From positions 1 through 64,000 of the forward strand of contig JAUZFR010000188.1 in NCBI GenBank assembly GCA_030840335.1: a stretch of 64,000 bases of DNA, written 5' to 3'. Below the pieces are notes generated by a model, which worked only from the letters and a program-made list of their open reading frames with translations, was not told where the DNA came from and searched no databases. Position numbers and translations under genes: made by a program. This DNA comes from Actinomycetota bacterium (GTDB lineage Bacteria; Actinomycetota; Actinomycetes; Actinomycetales; Microbacteriaceae). Positions 28,711 through 38,184 of this stretch are shown here, in pieces. Positions within the stretch are counted from its first letter, which is position 1; every line of letters starts with the position of its first letter.

Positions 28711-28745
28711 TTCAACATACTGGAATAGGTATCTATTATTCGGAA
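28711..28745. promoter_or_regulatory. bipartite operator-like site TTCAA-CATAC-TGGAATA-N9-TATTCGGAA upstream of the FAH hydrolase gene
   Basis: Same architecture as 20115-20149 (23/35 identical positions by hand alignment). Confidence 0.6.
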
Positions 28746-28786
28746 CACTAGGCTCGTGGATGATTGACTAATCCGGGAGTACGAAC

Positions 28787-29647
28787 ATGCACCTCATGCG
28801 CATCGGAGCCGCGGGCTCCGAAAGACCCATCGCCAGGATCGATGACGACTCGTACATCGACGTGTCAGACGTCGTGAGTGACTTCAACGAGGCCTTTTTC
28901 GCGAGCGGCGACATTGCGCGACTGGCCGACACCGTCGCCCATCGACTCGAGCGTGGGCAGGTCGAACAGTTCGCCGGCGAGCGCATCGGCTCGCCCATTG
29001 CCAGGCCGCACCAGATCCTGTGCATCGGACTGAACTACAGCGATCATGCCGCCGAGACCGGACAGGCCGTTCCCGATGAACCCATCCTGTTCACCAAGTC
29101 GCCGAACACGATGATCGGGCCCAACGACGATGTGCGCATCCCGCGCGGAGCAACGAAACCTGACTGGGAAGTCGAACTCGGCATCGTGATCGGCAAGCGC
29201 ACCAGCTATCTCGACAGCGTCGAGGATGCGAAGGATGCGATCGCGGGATTCGTGCTCGTGAACGACGTGAGCGAGCGAGAATTCCAACTGGAGCGAAACG
29301 GCCAGTGGTCGAAGGGGAAGTCAGCGGAAACCTTCAACCCGACCGGCCCATGGCTCGCGACACCCGACGAGATCCCGGATGTTCTCGACCTCGGCATGTG
29401 GCTGGACATCAACGGCCAGCGCAGGCAGACCGGTTCGACCTCGACGATGATCTTCGACCCGTACTTCATCGTGCACTACCTGAGCCAGTTCCTCGTTCTC
29501 GAGCCAGGCGACCTGATCGACACGGGGACGCCGCCCGGAGTGGGCATGGGGTTGAAGCCGCAAGTCTGGCTCCAGCCAGGCGACGTCATGACGCTCGGGA
29601 TCGACGGTCTCGGCTCACAGCGGCAGGATGTCCTCGCGCCTCGATGA
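28787..29647 (+). CDS. fumarylacetoacetate-hydrolase-family protein (2,4-diketo-3-deoxy-sugar-acid hydrolase-like)
   Basis: ILCIGLNYSDHAAETGQAVPDEPILFTKSPNTMIGPNDDVRIP...DWEVELGIVIGK...DLIDTGTPPGVGMGLKP. Confidence 0.9.
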   Translation: MHLMRIGAAGSERPIARIDDDSYIDVSDVVSDFNEAFFASGDIARLADTVAHRLERGQVEQFAGERIGSPIARPHQILCIGLNYSDHAAETGQAVPDEPILFTKSPNTMIGPNDDVRIPRGATKPDWEVELGIVIGKRTSYLDSVEDAKDAIAGFVLVNDVSEREFQLERNGQWSKGKSAETFNPTGPWLATPDEIPDVLDLGMWLDINGQRRQTGSTSTMIFDPYFIVHYLSQFLVLEPGDLIDTGTPPGVGMGLKPQVWLQPGDVMTLGIDGLGSQRQDVLAPR

Positions 29648-29651
29648 TCGG

Positions 29652-29948
29652 TCAGACGACTTCGAAGTCGGCTTCCAGCGCGTCCTCGACTTCCGGGACC
29701 CAGCGATCCGCGACGAAAGCGACGTGGGCGGGGTGCGAGTTGTATCCGTCGTAGGCCTGTTGATCGGCAAACTCCATCGAGAAGGAGAAGCGGAAATCGT
29801 TCTTCGGGCTGACCTGGATCAGCCGTTCAAATCGTTCGACTCCGGGGATTGTCGCAAGGACTGTCGCGTCGGCGAGAAAGCTGGCTTCCTCTGCTGAACC
29901 GCTCGCGTGGCGAAGTCGAAACATGACGGTGTGGCGAATAGTTGGCAT
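29652..29948 (-). CDS. Dabb (stress-responsive alpha/beta barrel) family protein
   Basis: MPTIRHTVMFRLRHASGSAEEASF...FSFSMEFADQQAYDGYNSHPAHVAFVADRWVPEVEDALEADFEV. Confidence 0.85.
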   Translation of the reverse strand: MPTIRHTVMFRLRHASGSAEEASFLADATVLATIPGVERFERLIQVSPKNDFRFSFSMEFADQQAYDGYNSHPAHVAFVADRWVPEVEDALEADFEVV

Positions 29949-29974
29949 CACTAACGAGTCAACCACATCGGCGA

Positions 29975-30454
29975 CTAGCCCTTCACCTTTGGGGTCCCCG
30001 GCTTGACGACCTCGCCGTGGATCTCGGTGGTGAGACGTTCGATCTGCTGCGTGAGTGCTTCGATCCTTTGGGTCATCTGAGTGTTCGTGTGGAGCTCGTG
30101 TTCCGTCGAAGCGAAGTCGCGGTCGGCCTTCGCCTGTTGGAACGCCGCCTGACGGTTTTGGCCGATCATCACGAACGCCGAGAGGAAAATCGCCTCGAGC
30201 GAGACGATGAGGGTGAGCGTCGGCCACGGGTTCTTCTCAAACCACAGCATCCACGCCGCGAATACGAGAATGTGCAGATAGACGAAGCGCATCGATCCGG
30301 CAAATGCAGTGATCGAATCCGCGATCCGGAACTGAACGCTTGATGCCCTCTTCTTCGCTTCGGCCATGACCGCCGGATGGTGTGTGAGACCACTGGAAAT
30401 GATCTTGCTGGGCAGAGTGTTCGTTGGTCGAATGTCGACGTCGCTTCGTGTCAT
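29975..30454 (-). CDS. DUF1003-type membrane protein
   Basis: RIADSITAFAGSMRFVYLHILVFAAWMLWF...PWPTLTLIVSLEAIFLSAFVMIGQNRQA. Confidence 0.85.
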   Translation of the reverse strand: MTRSDVDIRPTNTLPSKIISSGLTHHPAVMAEAKKRASSVQFRIADSITAFAGSMRFVYLHILVFAAWMLWFEKNPWPTLTLIVSLEAIFLSAFVMIGQNRQAAFQQAKADRDFASTEHELHTNTQMTQRIEALTQQIERLTTEIHGEVVKPGTPKVKG

Positions 30455-30457
30455 GTA

Positions 30458-31369
30458 CTACATCTTCCCTCGCACGCCCGGAGCAACCACGTCGTGCACC
30501 AGATCCACGAAAGCCGTGGCGGCGGCGGAGAGCCTGCGTCCCGAGGGCACGGCGAGAGAAATCTCCCACGAGAGTTCGGGTGTCATGCGCGCCAGGTGCA
30601 CTCGCTCGACACTGTCCGCAAGTGAGCTGGGAATGAATCCAAGGCCGAGTCCGGCCCGAACGAGTTCGATGAGCGTGGAAAGGTCGCCGACCTCGACGCT
30701 GATGGTTCGCTCCACCCGCTCCTCCGCGAGCGCTCGGTCGGTGCGTCGGCGTGTGCCCCAGCCCTCCGGCGCTTCGACGAAAGTCTCTCCGGCGAGTTCG
30801 CTCACCCTGAGCGACTCGCGAGTTTCGAAGCGATGCCCCGGCGGAATCGCGAGAAGGATCGGTTCGGTGGCGAGCGGGTAGAGAGTGACCCCCGCATGCT
30901 TCTGCATCGCAACCGAAACGAAGGCGAGATCGAGCGCCCCCGAAGCGACGTCCCTCACCAACTCGGCAGAACCCCCGCGCGTGGGCCGAGGTCGAAGTTC
31001 GACATCGGGTCGCTCCTGGCGAAACCGAGTCAGGATCGACGCCAGGTCGATGACCGTCAGCGATTGCATGATCCCGATATTCAGGGTGCCGCGCATGCCT
31101 CCAATGACCGCATCCACGGCATCGGCCGCGGCCCGAGCAGCGGCAATCGTCGCTCGCGCTTCGGGCAGCAAAGCCGCGCCCGCGTCGGTCAACTCCACCG
31201 AATGTGTCGTCCGATCGAAAAGTGCACTGCCAAGCTCCTGCTCGAGTGCCTTTATCGATACGGACAGCGCCGACTGCACGAGATGAACGCGGTGCGAAGC
31301 ACGGGTGAAGCTCAGTTCTTCCGCGACAGCGATGAAGTGTTCCAACCGGCGTAGTTCCACGATGGACAC
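30458..31369 (-). CDS. LysR-family transcriptional regulator
   Basis: VELRRLEHFIAVAEELSFTRASHRVHLVQSALSVSIKALEQELGSALFDR; start GTG 31369 rather than the long ORF start. Confidence 0.9.
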   Translation of the reverse strand: MSIVELRRLEHFIAVAEELSFTRASHRVHLVQSALSVSIKALEQELGSALFDRTTHSVELTDAGAALLPEARATIAAARAAADAVDAVIGGMRGTLNIGIMQSLTVIDLASILTRFRQERPDVELRPRPTRGGSAELVRDVASGALDLAFVSVAMQKHAGVTLYPLATEPILLAIPPGHRFETRESLRVSELAGETFVEAPEGWGTRRRTDRALAEERVERTISVEVGDLSTLIELVRAGLGLGFIPSSLADSVERVHLARMTPELSWEISLAVPSGRRLSAAATAFVDLVHDVVAPGVRGKM

Positions 31370-31450
31370 TCCTCGGTCATGTATGAATTCGATAACAGTA
31401 GTTGATTCTGCTCGTTGGACAGAATACCGTTCGTTGCGCAGGCTTGGAAC

Positions 31451-32695
31451 ATGGATTCTCACCACCGTCCCAGTGGACGAAGTATTGGCGCACACAGTTG
31501 GGGCTTTTGGGTCGCCGCGGTCGCGTTCCTGCTGAACATGGCATTCTCGGCAGTGCCGACTCCGCTCTACGCGATCTATGCCACCCGAGATGGTTTGAGC
31601 AGTGTCACGATCACTCTCATCTACGCGGTGTACGCGGTGGGTGTAATCGCGAGCCTGTTCTTCGGCGGCCACGCATCCGACTGGATCGGGCGTAAGGCGG
31701 TATTCGTGCCCGCCCTGCTCCTCAATGTGGTGAGCGCCGTGATTTTCATCCTGTGGCCGAGTCTCACAGGACTGCTCGTCGCACGCGTCGTCTCCGGAGT
31801 TTCGGTCGGCCTCACGACCGCCACCGCAACGGCGTACCTTTCCGAACTGCATCTTGGCGCTCGACCGGGCGCCGTGGGCAGACGGGCGCAGATCATTGCT
31901 ACCGCCGCCAACCTCGGCGGCATCGGCGTTGGACCGCTGATCTCTGGAGTACTGGCGCAATTCGCGCCGGCTCCCTTGCTTCTGCCTTACCTGGTGTTCG
32001 CAATCGCGATTACGGTGCTCGCGATCCTCGTCGCGCTGTCACCCGAAACCGCAATCATCCCAACCCCGGTTCCGCGCTATCGGCCGCAGCGGATCGCAGT
32101 TCCGAGCAGTGCCCGTCGCACCTTCCTCGGGGCGACGGCGGCGGGAGTCGCGTCCTTCGCGGTGTTCGGAGTCTTCAACTCACTCGTTCCGTCGTTCCTT
32201 GTCGTGAGCATGCACGAGACCTCGCACGCGGTCGCCGGAGCAGTGGCGTTCGCCGCCTTCGCGGCTGGCGCAGCGGCGCAGATCATTCTGGCGCGTTGGG
32301 ACACTCGGGCGATGCTCCGCCGCAGTATCCCGATTCTGGCCGTGGGCCTTGCGCTGTTCAGTGTGGGCATGTGGATGCCCAACGTGGTCGTGTTCGTGCT
32401 CGGCGGCATCCTCACCGGGGCCGGCGCGGGCTTGATCTTTCGCGCGGCAATGTCGACCGCAGGCGGGGTCGCGGGGCCAGAAGCCCGTGCCGAAGTACTC
32501 GCCGGATTCTTCCTCGGTGCGTATGTGGGGCTGTCGGTGCCGGTCATCGGGCTGGGAATCGCCACGCTCTATTGGCCGGCGCGCGACGTCATGATCGTGT
32601 TCATCGTCCTGGTTCTCGCGGCGATGATCGTTGCCGTCGGCAGCATTACGAACCGAACTTCTCGCATGCCCGCAGTGGCAGTATCGATTGAATAA
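31451..32695 (+). CDS. MFS transporter
   Basis: 12-TM pattern with FFGGHASDWIGRKAVF motif; divergent from the LysR gene. Confidence 0.9.
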   Translation: MDSHHRPSGRSIGAHSWGFWVAAVAFLLNMAFSAVPTPLYAIYATRDGLSSVTITLIYAVYAVGVIASLFFGGHASDWIGRKAVFVPALLLNVVSAVIFILWPSLTGLLVARVVSGVSVGLTTATATAYLSELHLGARPGAVGRRAQIIATAANLGGIGVGPLISGVLAQFAPAPLLLPYLVFAIAITVLAILVALSPETAIIPTPVPRYRPQRIAVPSSARRTFLGATAAGVASFAVFGVFNSLVPSFLVVSMHETSHAVAGAVAFAAFAAGAAAQIILARWDTRAMLRRSIPILAVGLALFSVGMWMPNVVVFVLGGILTGAGAGLIFRAAMSTAGGVAGPEARAEVLAGFFLGAYVGLSVPVIGLGIATLYWPARDVMIVFIVLVLAAMIVAVGSITNRTSRMPAVAVSIE

Positions 32696-32754
32696 GCGCG
32701 GCGGGCACGCCGAACGCGGGGTCAATACCCCAACGACAGATAAGGATTTCGAAA

Positions 32755-33603
32755 ATGAAAGTCGCAGTTCTCGGAACGGGAACCATGGGAAGCGGCATGG
32801 CACGCTCGTTACTTCGTGACGGGCATGACGTGACGGTGTGGAACCGCACACCAGGCAGGGCCGCTGCGCTCGCATCCGACGGTGCGATCGTCGCCGACTC
32901 GGCCAGCGGTGCGGTACGCGGAGCAGACGTGGTGATCACCATGGTGTTCGATCTGGACGCCGTAGTGACTGTCGCCCGCGAGTTTGTTCCGGCACTAAAG
33001 CCGGATGCCGTCTGGCTGCAGTCCGCGACCGTCGGCCCCGAGGGCATCCGGAGCATCGCGGAGCTCGCGGCGGCTTCGGGAGCCCAGCTCGTCGACGCGC
33101 CGGTTGTCGGCACGAAGCGGCCCGCCGAAGAGGGCAAGTTGGTCGTGTTGGTCGCGGGACCGCAACCCTTGATCGACCGCGCACAGCCGGTGCTCGAGTC
33201 GATCGGCAGCAAGACGGTCGTCGCGGGCGCGACTCTTGGACAAGCTAGTTCTCTCAAGCTGGCCTGCAATGCCTGGGTCGCCACCATCACTGCCGGAATC
33301 GCGCAGTCTCTCGCGATGTGCGTGACCCTTGGGGTCGAGCCCGCCCTCTTCCTTCAGGCGATCGACGGGGGTCCGTCGGACACCCCGTACGCGCACATCA
33401 AGGGTGCGCTGATGCTCGCTGCAGACTATGAGCCGCAATTTGCCGTCGACGCTCTGGCGAAAGACCTTCGGCTCATGATCGATGTGGTGGGTCCCGGGTT
33501 CGGCACATTGCTTCCCGCTCTCAGCCATGTGTTCGAGTCGGCCAGCGATTCGGGCCGTGGCGGGCAGGATGTCGCCGCGATCTACGGAGAATTCGGCAAG
33601 TAG
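32755..33603 (+). CDS. NAD(P)-dependent beta-hydroxyacid dehydrogenase (GLYR/HIBADH family)
   Basis: VAVLGTGTMGSGMARSLLRDGHDVTVWNRTPG ... QLVDAPVVGTKRPAEEG. Confidence 0.9.
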   Translation: MKVAVLGTGTMGSGMARSLLRDGHDVTVWNRTPGRAAALASDGAIVADSASGAVRGADVVITMVFDLDAVVTVAREFVPALKPDAVWLQSATVGPEGIRSIAELAAASGAQLVDAPVVGTKRPAEEGKLVVLVAGPQPLIDRAQPVLESIGSKTVVAGATLGQASSLKLACNAWVATITAGIAQSLAMCVTLGVEPALFLQAIDGGPSDTPYAHIKGALMLAADYEPQFAVDALAKDLRLMIDVVGPGFGTLLPALSHVFESASDSGRGGQDVAAIYGEFGK

Positions 33604-33607
33604 TCCG

Positions 33608-34303
33608 ATGAACTTTTTTCGGCACCCCAGGCACGGACCGCTTCCGGCGATCCTGCTTCTCCTCACGTTCGGCACGGGAGTTGTCGACGCGATCAGCATC
33701 CTCGGCCTTGGGCGAGTGTTTGTCGCAAACATGACGGGCAACATCGTGTTCATTGGATTCGCCCTCGCCGGGGCTCCCGGGTACAGCGTCTGGGGATCAC
33801 TCGTGGCATTGGCGGCCTTCCTCGTCGGGGCGACCATCGGCGGAGTCGTCATCGCGCGCATGACGTCCAATCGCGGTGGGCTGCTGAGAAACTCGCTGGC
33901 TCTGCAATTGGGCCTTATCGTCGCGGCGTTGGCGATCAGCGCCATTTCGGGGAACCGCCTCGGCGCGGCGATGCAAGTGGTCGTGCTTGCGCTCGCAGCT
34001 TTGGGACTCGGCCTCCAGAACGCGGTGGTGCGCCGCCTGGCTGTTCCCGACATGACCACGACGGTTCTGACGATGACACTCACCGGTATCGCTTCTGACC
34101 TTCGTAACAGAGACACAGCGACCGCCCTGCGGCGAAGCCTTGCGGTTCTCGCCATGCTTGTCGGTGCCACGCTCGGAGGGCTTATCGTTCTCGATGTTGG
34201 TACGACGGCGGGTCTCGCCGTGGTCGTAGGCGTCCTGGCAATTGCCCTGGTCGGGGCGATGGTGGTAACCAGGAAGGTCGCCGACTGGCAGCGCTTCGCG
34301 TGA
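33608..34303 (+). CDS. YoaK/DUF1275-family membrane protein
   Basis: LLTFGTGVVDAISILGLGRVFVANMTGNIVFIGFAL. Confidence 0.85.
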   Translation: MNFFRHPRHGPLPAILLLLTFGTGVVDAISILGLGRVFVANMTGNIVFIGFALAGAPGYSVWGSLVALAAFLVGATIGGVVIARMTSNRGGLLRNSLALQLGLIVAALAISAISGNRLGAAMQVVVLALAALGLGLQNAVVRRLAVPDMTTTVLTMTLTGIASDLRNRDTATALRRSLAVLAMLVGATLGGLIVLDVGTTAGLAVVVGVLAIALVGAMVVTRKVADWQRFA

Positions 34304-34341
34304 TTGGTCGAGGCAGCGGGCGACCGCCGCGAGGGCGTTGA

Positions 34342-35292
34342 ATGGAAACCATGGAAAGAATGTGGGTCGCAACAGACTTCGGCGGTTTGGATGTTTTCAA
34401 GGAGGTCCCGACTGAAATCGGGTCTCCGGGCGCGGGAGAGGTGACGATCGAGATACGGGCGGCCGGGATGAACCCGGCCGACTACAAGCACGTCGCGATC
34501 GAGGGGGACCGGAGCAGGCTGCCGATCCCGATCGGCTACGAGGTTTCCGGAGTGATTCTGGCGTTGGGCCCCGATACGCAGATCGCCTCAGGAGCGGGAG
34601 CCGTTGGTGATGAGGTTCTGGCGTTCCGGGTGTCGGGCGGCTACGCCTCGGCGATCACGGTGCCTGCGAAGAATGTGTTCGCAAAGCCAGCGAGTCTCTC
34701 GTTTCCAGAGGCGGCGAACCTGTTGCTTGCGGCCGCGACGGCGGCCGAGATGCTGCACGTGACTGGCGTGACAGAGGGCGACACGATTCTGGTGCACGCC
34801 GCTTCGGGGGCGGTGGGGGTGAGCCTCCTGCAGCAGGCCAGGCTCCTTGGGGCGCACGTGATCGGCACGGCAAGTGAGCGCAGCTTCGACACGGTGACCC
34901 GTTTCGGGGGAACGCCAGTCGCCTATGGAAGTGGCCTCGAGCAGCGTGTTCGGGAGGCGGCACCGAACGGAGTGGTCGCCGCGCTTGACGCCATCGGTAC
35001 CGACGAAGCAATCGACGTCTCGCTCGCCCTCGTCGCGGATCGCCAGCGCATCGTGTCGATCGTCGCGCATCCTCGTGCAAAAGCCGATGGTTTCAAGTCC
35101 ATCGGTGGAGCAATGCCCGGGAGCGCGGAATTTCGGGACAAGGCACGCGCCGGCCTCATCGAGTTGGCTTCACAGGGCAAGCTGGTCGTCCCGATTGCAC
35201 GTACCTATCCGCTGTCTGAGGCAAAGGATGCGCTCGCCTTCCTCAGTACCAAGCACCCGGGCGGAAAGCTGGCGCTCATTCCGGAACGGTGA
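34342..35292 (+). CDS. quinone oxidoreductase / MDR-family NADP-dependent oxidoreductase
   Basis: EVTIEIRAAGMNPADYKHVAIEGD; ILVHAASGAVGVSLLQQARLLGAHVIGTAS. Confidence 0.9.
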   Translation: METMERMWVATDFGGLDVFKEVPTEIGSPGAGEVTIEIRAAGMNPADYKHVAIEGDRSRLPIPIGYEVSGVILALGPDTQIASGAGAVGDEVLAFRVSGGYASAITVPAKNVFAKPASLSFPEAANLLLAAATAAEMLHVTGVTEGDTILVHAASGAVGVSLLQQARLLGAHVIGTASERSFDTVTRFGGTPVAYGSGLEQRVREAAPNGVVAALDAIGTDEAIDVSLALVADRQRIVSIVAHPRAKADGFKSIGGAMPGSAEFRDKARAGLIELASQGKLVVPIARTYPLSEAKDALAFLSTKHPGGKLALIPER

Positions 35293-35343
35293 GGGGCGAC
35301 GGTGTGGTTGGCTGGATAGACGACATCAAGGGAGCACTGCGTC

Positions 35344-36393
35344 ATGGAATATCGGCAACTCGGCAATTCGGGACTCAAGGTTCCGGTGCTGTCCTTCGGC
35401 ACCGCCACGTTCTCCGGCGGAACGGGCGAAGGATCATGGGGTAACACGCAGGTCGAGGAGGCCAGTCGCCTCATCGATATCGCACTGGAGGCCGGAGTCA
35501 ACTTCTTCGACACGGCGGACGTCTATTCGAACGGTCGCTCCGAGGAGGTTCTCGGGCAGGCTCTCGCAGGCCGCCGCGACAAGGTTCTTATTGGCACCAA
35601 GGCGACCTTCCGGTCGGAAGGAACGGACGTCAACGATGTCGGCAGTTCCCGCTTTCACCTGATTCGCGCGCTCGAGGGCAGTCTGCGTCGGCTTGAAACG
35701 GATCACGTCGACGTCTACTACCTGCACGGTTTCGATGCGGTCACACCGCAGGAAGAAGTGCTGAGCACGCTGGACGAGTTCGTGCGCAGCGGCAAGGTGC
35801 GGTACATCGGATGCTCGAACTTCTCGGGGTGGCAGCTCATGAAGTCGCTCTCGGTCTCTGAGCGATATGGCTGGTCCCGCCACATCGCGCACCAGGCGTA
35901 CTACTCGCTCGCGGCGCGAGAGTTCGAATGGGAGCTCATGCCGCTCGGCCTCGATCAGAAGGTCGGGACGGTTGTGTGGAGTCCGCTCTCGCAGGGCAGG
36001 CTCACCGGCAAGATCCGTCGTGGCAAGCCCGTGCCTGGCGACAGCCGCTTGCGGGTGGGCTCCGAGACGGACCAGTCGGGAGACGAGGAGACTCTGTTCC
36101 GTACCGTCGACGTGCTCGACGAGCTCGCGGAGGAGACCGGCAAGACAATCCCGCAGGTCGCGCTCAACTGGGTGCTTCAGCGTCCGACCGTATCCAGCAT
36201 CATCTTCGGCGCACGCAACGAGGAGCAGTTGCGGGAGAACTTCGGCGCGGTTGGCTGGGACCTCACGACAGAACAGGTCGCGCGACTGGATGCTGCGAGT
36301 GCGACCACTCCCAACTATCCCTACTGGCATCAGCGCAGTTTCACCGAGCGCAACCCGTTCCCGACCGCAGTCAGGGCGCGCACCGAGGGATAG
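35344..36393 (+). CDS. aldo/keto reductase
   Basis: MEYRQLGNSGLKVPVLSFGTATFSGG ... GVNFFDTADVYSNGRSEEVLGQAL. Confidence 0.95.
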   Translation: MEYRQLGNSGLKVPVLSFGTATFSGGTGEGSWGNTQVEEASRLIDIALEAGVNFFDTADVYSNGRSEEVLGQALAGRRDKVLIGTKATFRSEGTDVNDVGSSRFHLIRALEGSLRRLETDHVDVYYLHGFDAVTPQEEVLSTLDEFVRSGKVRYIGCSNFSGWQLMKSLSVSERYGWSRHIAHQAYYSLAAREFEWELMPLGLDQKVGTVVWSPLSQGRLTGKIRRGKPVPGDSRLRVGSETDQSGDEETLFRTVDVLDELAEETGKTIPQVALNWVLQRPTVSSIIFGARNEEQLRENFGAVGWDLTTEQVARLDAASATTPNYPYWHQRSFTERNPFPTAVRARTEG

Positions 36394-36414
36394 CCGCGCT
36401 GGTTGGTCAGTCGC

Positions 36415-36432
36415 GGGACCTTTGGCACTAAC
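36415..36432 (+). promoter_or_regulatory. DevR-like dyad GGGACCTTTGGCACTAAC
   Basis: Site 1 of 5; upstream of the DoxX gene. Confidence 0.6.
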
Positions 36433-36518
36433 CCGGGAAGCAGTGGTCCGTCAGAGTGGAGTTCCGGCCACAGATGTGGCGGGCGACAACTGTCGATCAG
36501 AACGGGATAGAGGATTTC

Positions 36519-37109
36519 ATGACTCACATGACCGCCACCACGGGACTCGCAACGCCGATCGTTGGGGCGAAGGTGAAGGCAGCAGTCACCGAGTCCACCA
36601 TTGTCACCACAGCGGCGGGACGTCGCACTCTCGCTGTCTTGCGATTCGCCACTGGGTTCATTTTTCTGTGGGCGTTTCTCGACAAGACCTTCGGCCTCGG
36701 CTTCTCAACCGTGACGAAGTCCGCCTGGATCAATGGTGGCGCACCGAGCCAGGGGTTCCTGAACAGCCCGGCGGTCGTCGGACCGCTCAAGCCGTTCTTC
36801 GCGGCGATCGCCAGCCCAACCTCGGACATCCTCTTCATGCTCGGCATGATCGCGGTGGGAGCCGCTGTAATGCTGGGCATCGGACTTCGGGTCAGCGCTG
36901 TCGCTGGCAGCATCATCCTGGTCTTCATGTACCTCGCCGAATGGCCGTTCGCCGCGAATGCGGGATCCACCAATCCGCTGGTCGATTACCACATCATCTA
37001 CGCGCTCGCCCTCGTCGCGATCGCAGTTCTTTCTGCAGGCGATACCTGGGGTCTGGGTCGCGCGTGGAAGAGTGTGCCGTTTGTTCGAGCACACACGTGG
37101 CTGATCTAG
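36519..37109 (+). CDS. DoxX / thiosulfate:quinone oxidoreductase large-subunit-like membrane protein
   Basis: RFATGFIFLWAFLDKTFGLGFSTVTKSAWINGGAPSQGFL ... AEWPFA. Confidence 0.8.
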   Translation: MTHMTATTGLATPIVGAKVKAAVTESTIVTTAAGRRTLAVLRFATGFIFLWAFLDKTFGLGFSTVTKSAWINGGAPSQGFLNSPAVVGPLKPFFAAIASPTSDILFMLGMIAVGAAVMLGIGLRVSAVAGSIILVFMYLAEWPFAANAGSTNPLVDYHIIYALALVAIAVLSAGDTWGLGRAWKSVPFVRAHTWLI

Positions 37110-37125
37110 TCGGGTAGACAGCTCC

Positions 37126-37158
37126 AGGGGAAGTCGACGTAAGTCGTCTTCCCCTTTG
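37126..37158 (+). terminator. hairpin terminator after the DoxX gene
   Basis: AGGGGAAG...CTTCCCCT followed by TTG. Confidence 0.6.
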
Positions 37159-37179
37159 TCGTGCCCGGGCGAAGGGTTC

Positions 37180-38004
37180 TCACACGACTGCGGCAAGTGG
37201 CGGAGGGTCCTCGAAAACGACAATGGTCGGGCTCGCGATATTGAGGAGAACGTCGTGGGCAACCCGGCTCAGCGAGGTAACGCCCGGCGGGCGGGTACGC
37301 GGCTGGCCAACGACCAGCAGTGCGGCGGCCGCGGATGCATCGATGAGGGCCTCCGCCATACCGCGGGCAGACAGCCGGGCTCGCACTCGCAGCGAGTCAT
37401 CCGCCGATCGAGCAAGCTCCAGAACGTCCGACAGGCGGCGATCGATTGTGGCGTTCGTTGGCGGCGCGGCCAGGACGAGCGTTAGTTGCTGCGAACTCAT
37501 GCCGGCTTCGGCCGCGGCGAAACGCACGGTGGTCTGGCCGGTCGGAGTGTCTTCTGCGCTCGCCACTACCCCGTGACGTGCGTTTCCCGCGAGATTGGGG
37601 ATAAACGCGACCGGGCAGTTCGCGATCGACGCGAGCGCGAGTAATTTCGACCCGAACACTGTGCCGTGGATGAATCCGGTCTTGTGCGTCCCCACGACAA
37701 GCATCTCGGCGTTGGCGGACGCGTCCGCGAGCTCGGTGAGGGGGTCGCCTTCGAGTAGCAGGGTTGTCACGGGGATCGAGTCGTCGATCGAAGTCGCGTA
37801 GGCAACCTGGGCGACGAGGAGCGCCACCGCGGCCTCGCGGTTCTCGAGCATGACGAGCTTGTCCGTCGCGTCCCATTCGTCCTCGAGGGCGTGCGCGAGG
37901 ACGACCCGCATATCGGCGACGCGTGCTCGCTCGAGGGCCCACCGGATGGCCGCGCGGCTGGGAACTGAATCGTCGACGCCGACGAGAATGCTGCCGCTGG
38001 TCAT
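37180..38004 (-). CDS. tandem universal stress protein (two UspA domains)
   Basis: [35 protein letters not shown] ... [10 protein letters not shown]...; second Usp domain to the C-terminus. Confidence 0.9.
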   Translation of the reverse strand: MTSGSILVGVDDSVPSRAAIRWALERARVADMRVVLAHALEDEWDATDKLVMLENREAAVALLVAQVAYATSIDDSIPVTTLLLEGDPLTELADASANAEMLVVGTHKTGFIHGTVFGSKLLALASIANCPVAFIPNLAGNARHGVVASAEDTPTGQTTVRFAAAEAGMSSQQLTLVLAAPPTNATIDRRLSDVLELARSADDSLRVRARLSARGMAEALIDASAAAALLVVGQPRTRPPGVTSLSRVAHDVLLNIASPTIVVFEDPPPLAAVV

Positions 38005-38069
38005 CGTGTGCTTCCTTCTTGGTTGCAAGAGATGGGTATCTTCAAGCTTCGTCGGGTCACCCGATTGCA

Positions 38070-38087
38070 GATAGGGGCTTTGGTCCT
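38070..38087 (-). promoter_or_regulatory. DevR-like dyad (minus) AGGACCAAAGCCCCTATC
   Basis: Site 2 of 5; 66 bp upstream of the tandem USP start. Confidence 0.5.
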
Positions 38088-38107
38088 CCGCCGCCAATCG
38101 ATCGCGC

Positions 38108-38125
38108 GGGACCTATGGCCCTGTC
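38108..38125 (+). promoter_or_regulatory. DevR-like dyad GGGACCTATGGCCCTGTC
   Basis: Site 3 of 5; upstream of phosphoketolase. Confidence 0.65.
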
Positions 38126-38184
38126 ACGTCGGGGCGTCGCCCCGTTCACTGGAGAGACATCACAAACCCAGGGAGACCTCCGGC

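Noticed and set aside
30458-31960. 500-aa version of the LysR gene
   Set aside because: The N-terminal extension runs antisense through the MFS gene; GTG 31369 begins the normal LysR HTH.
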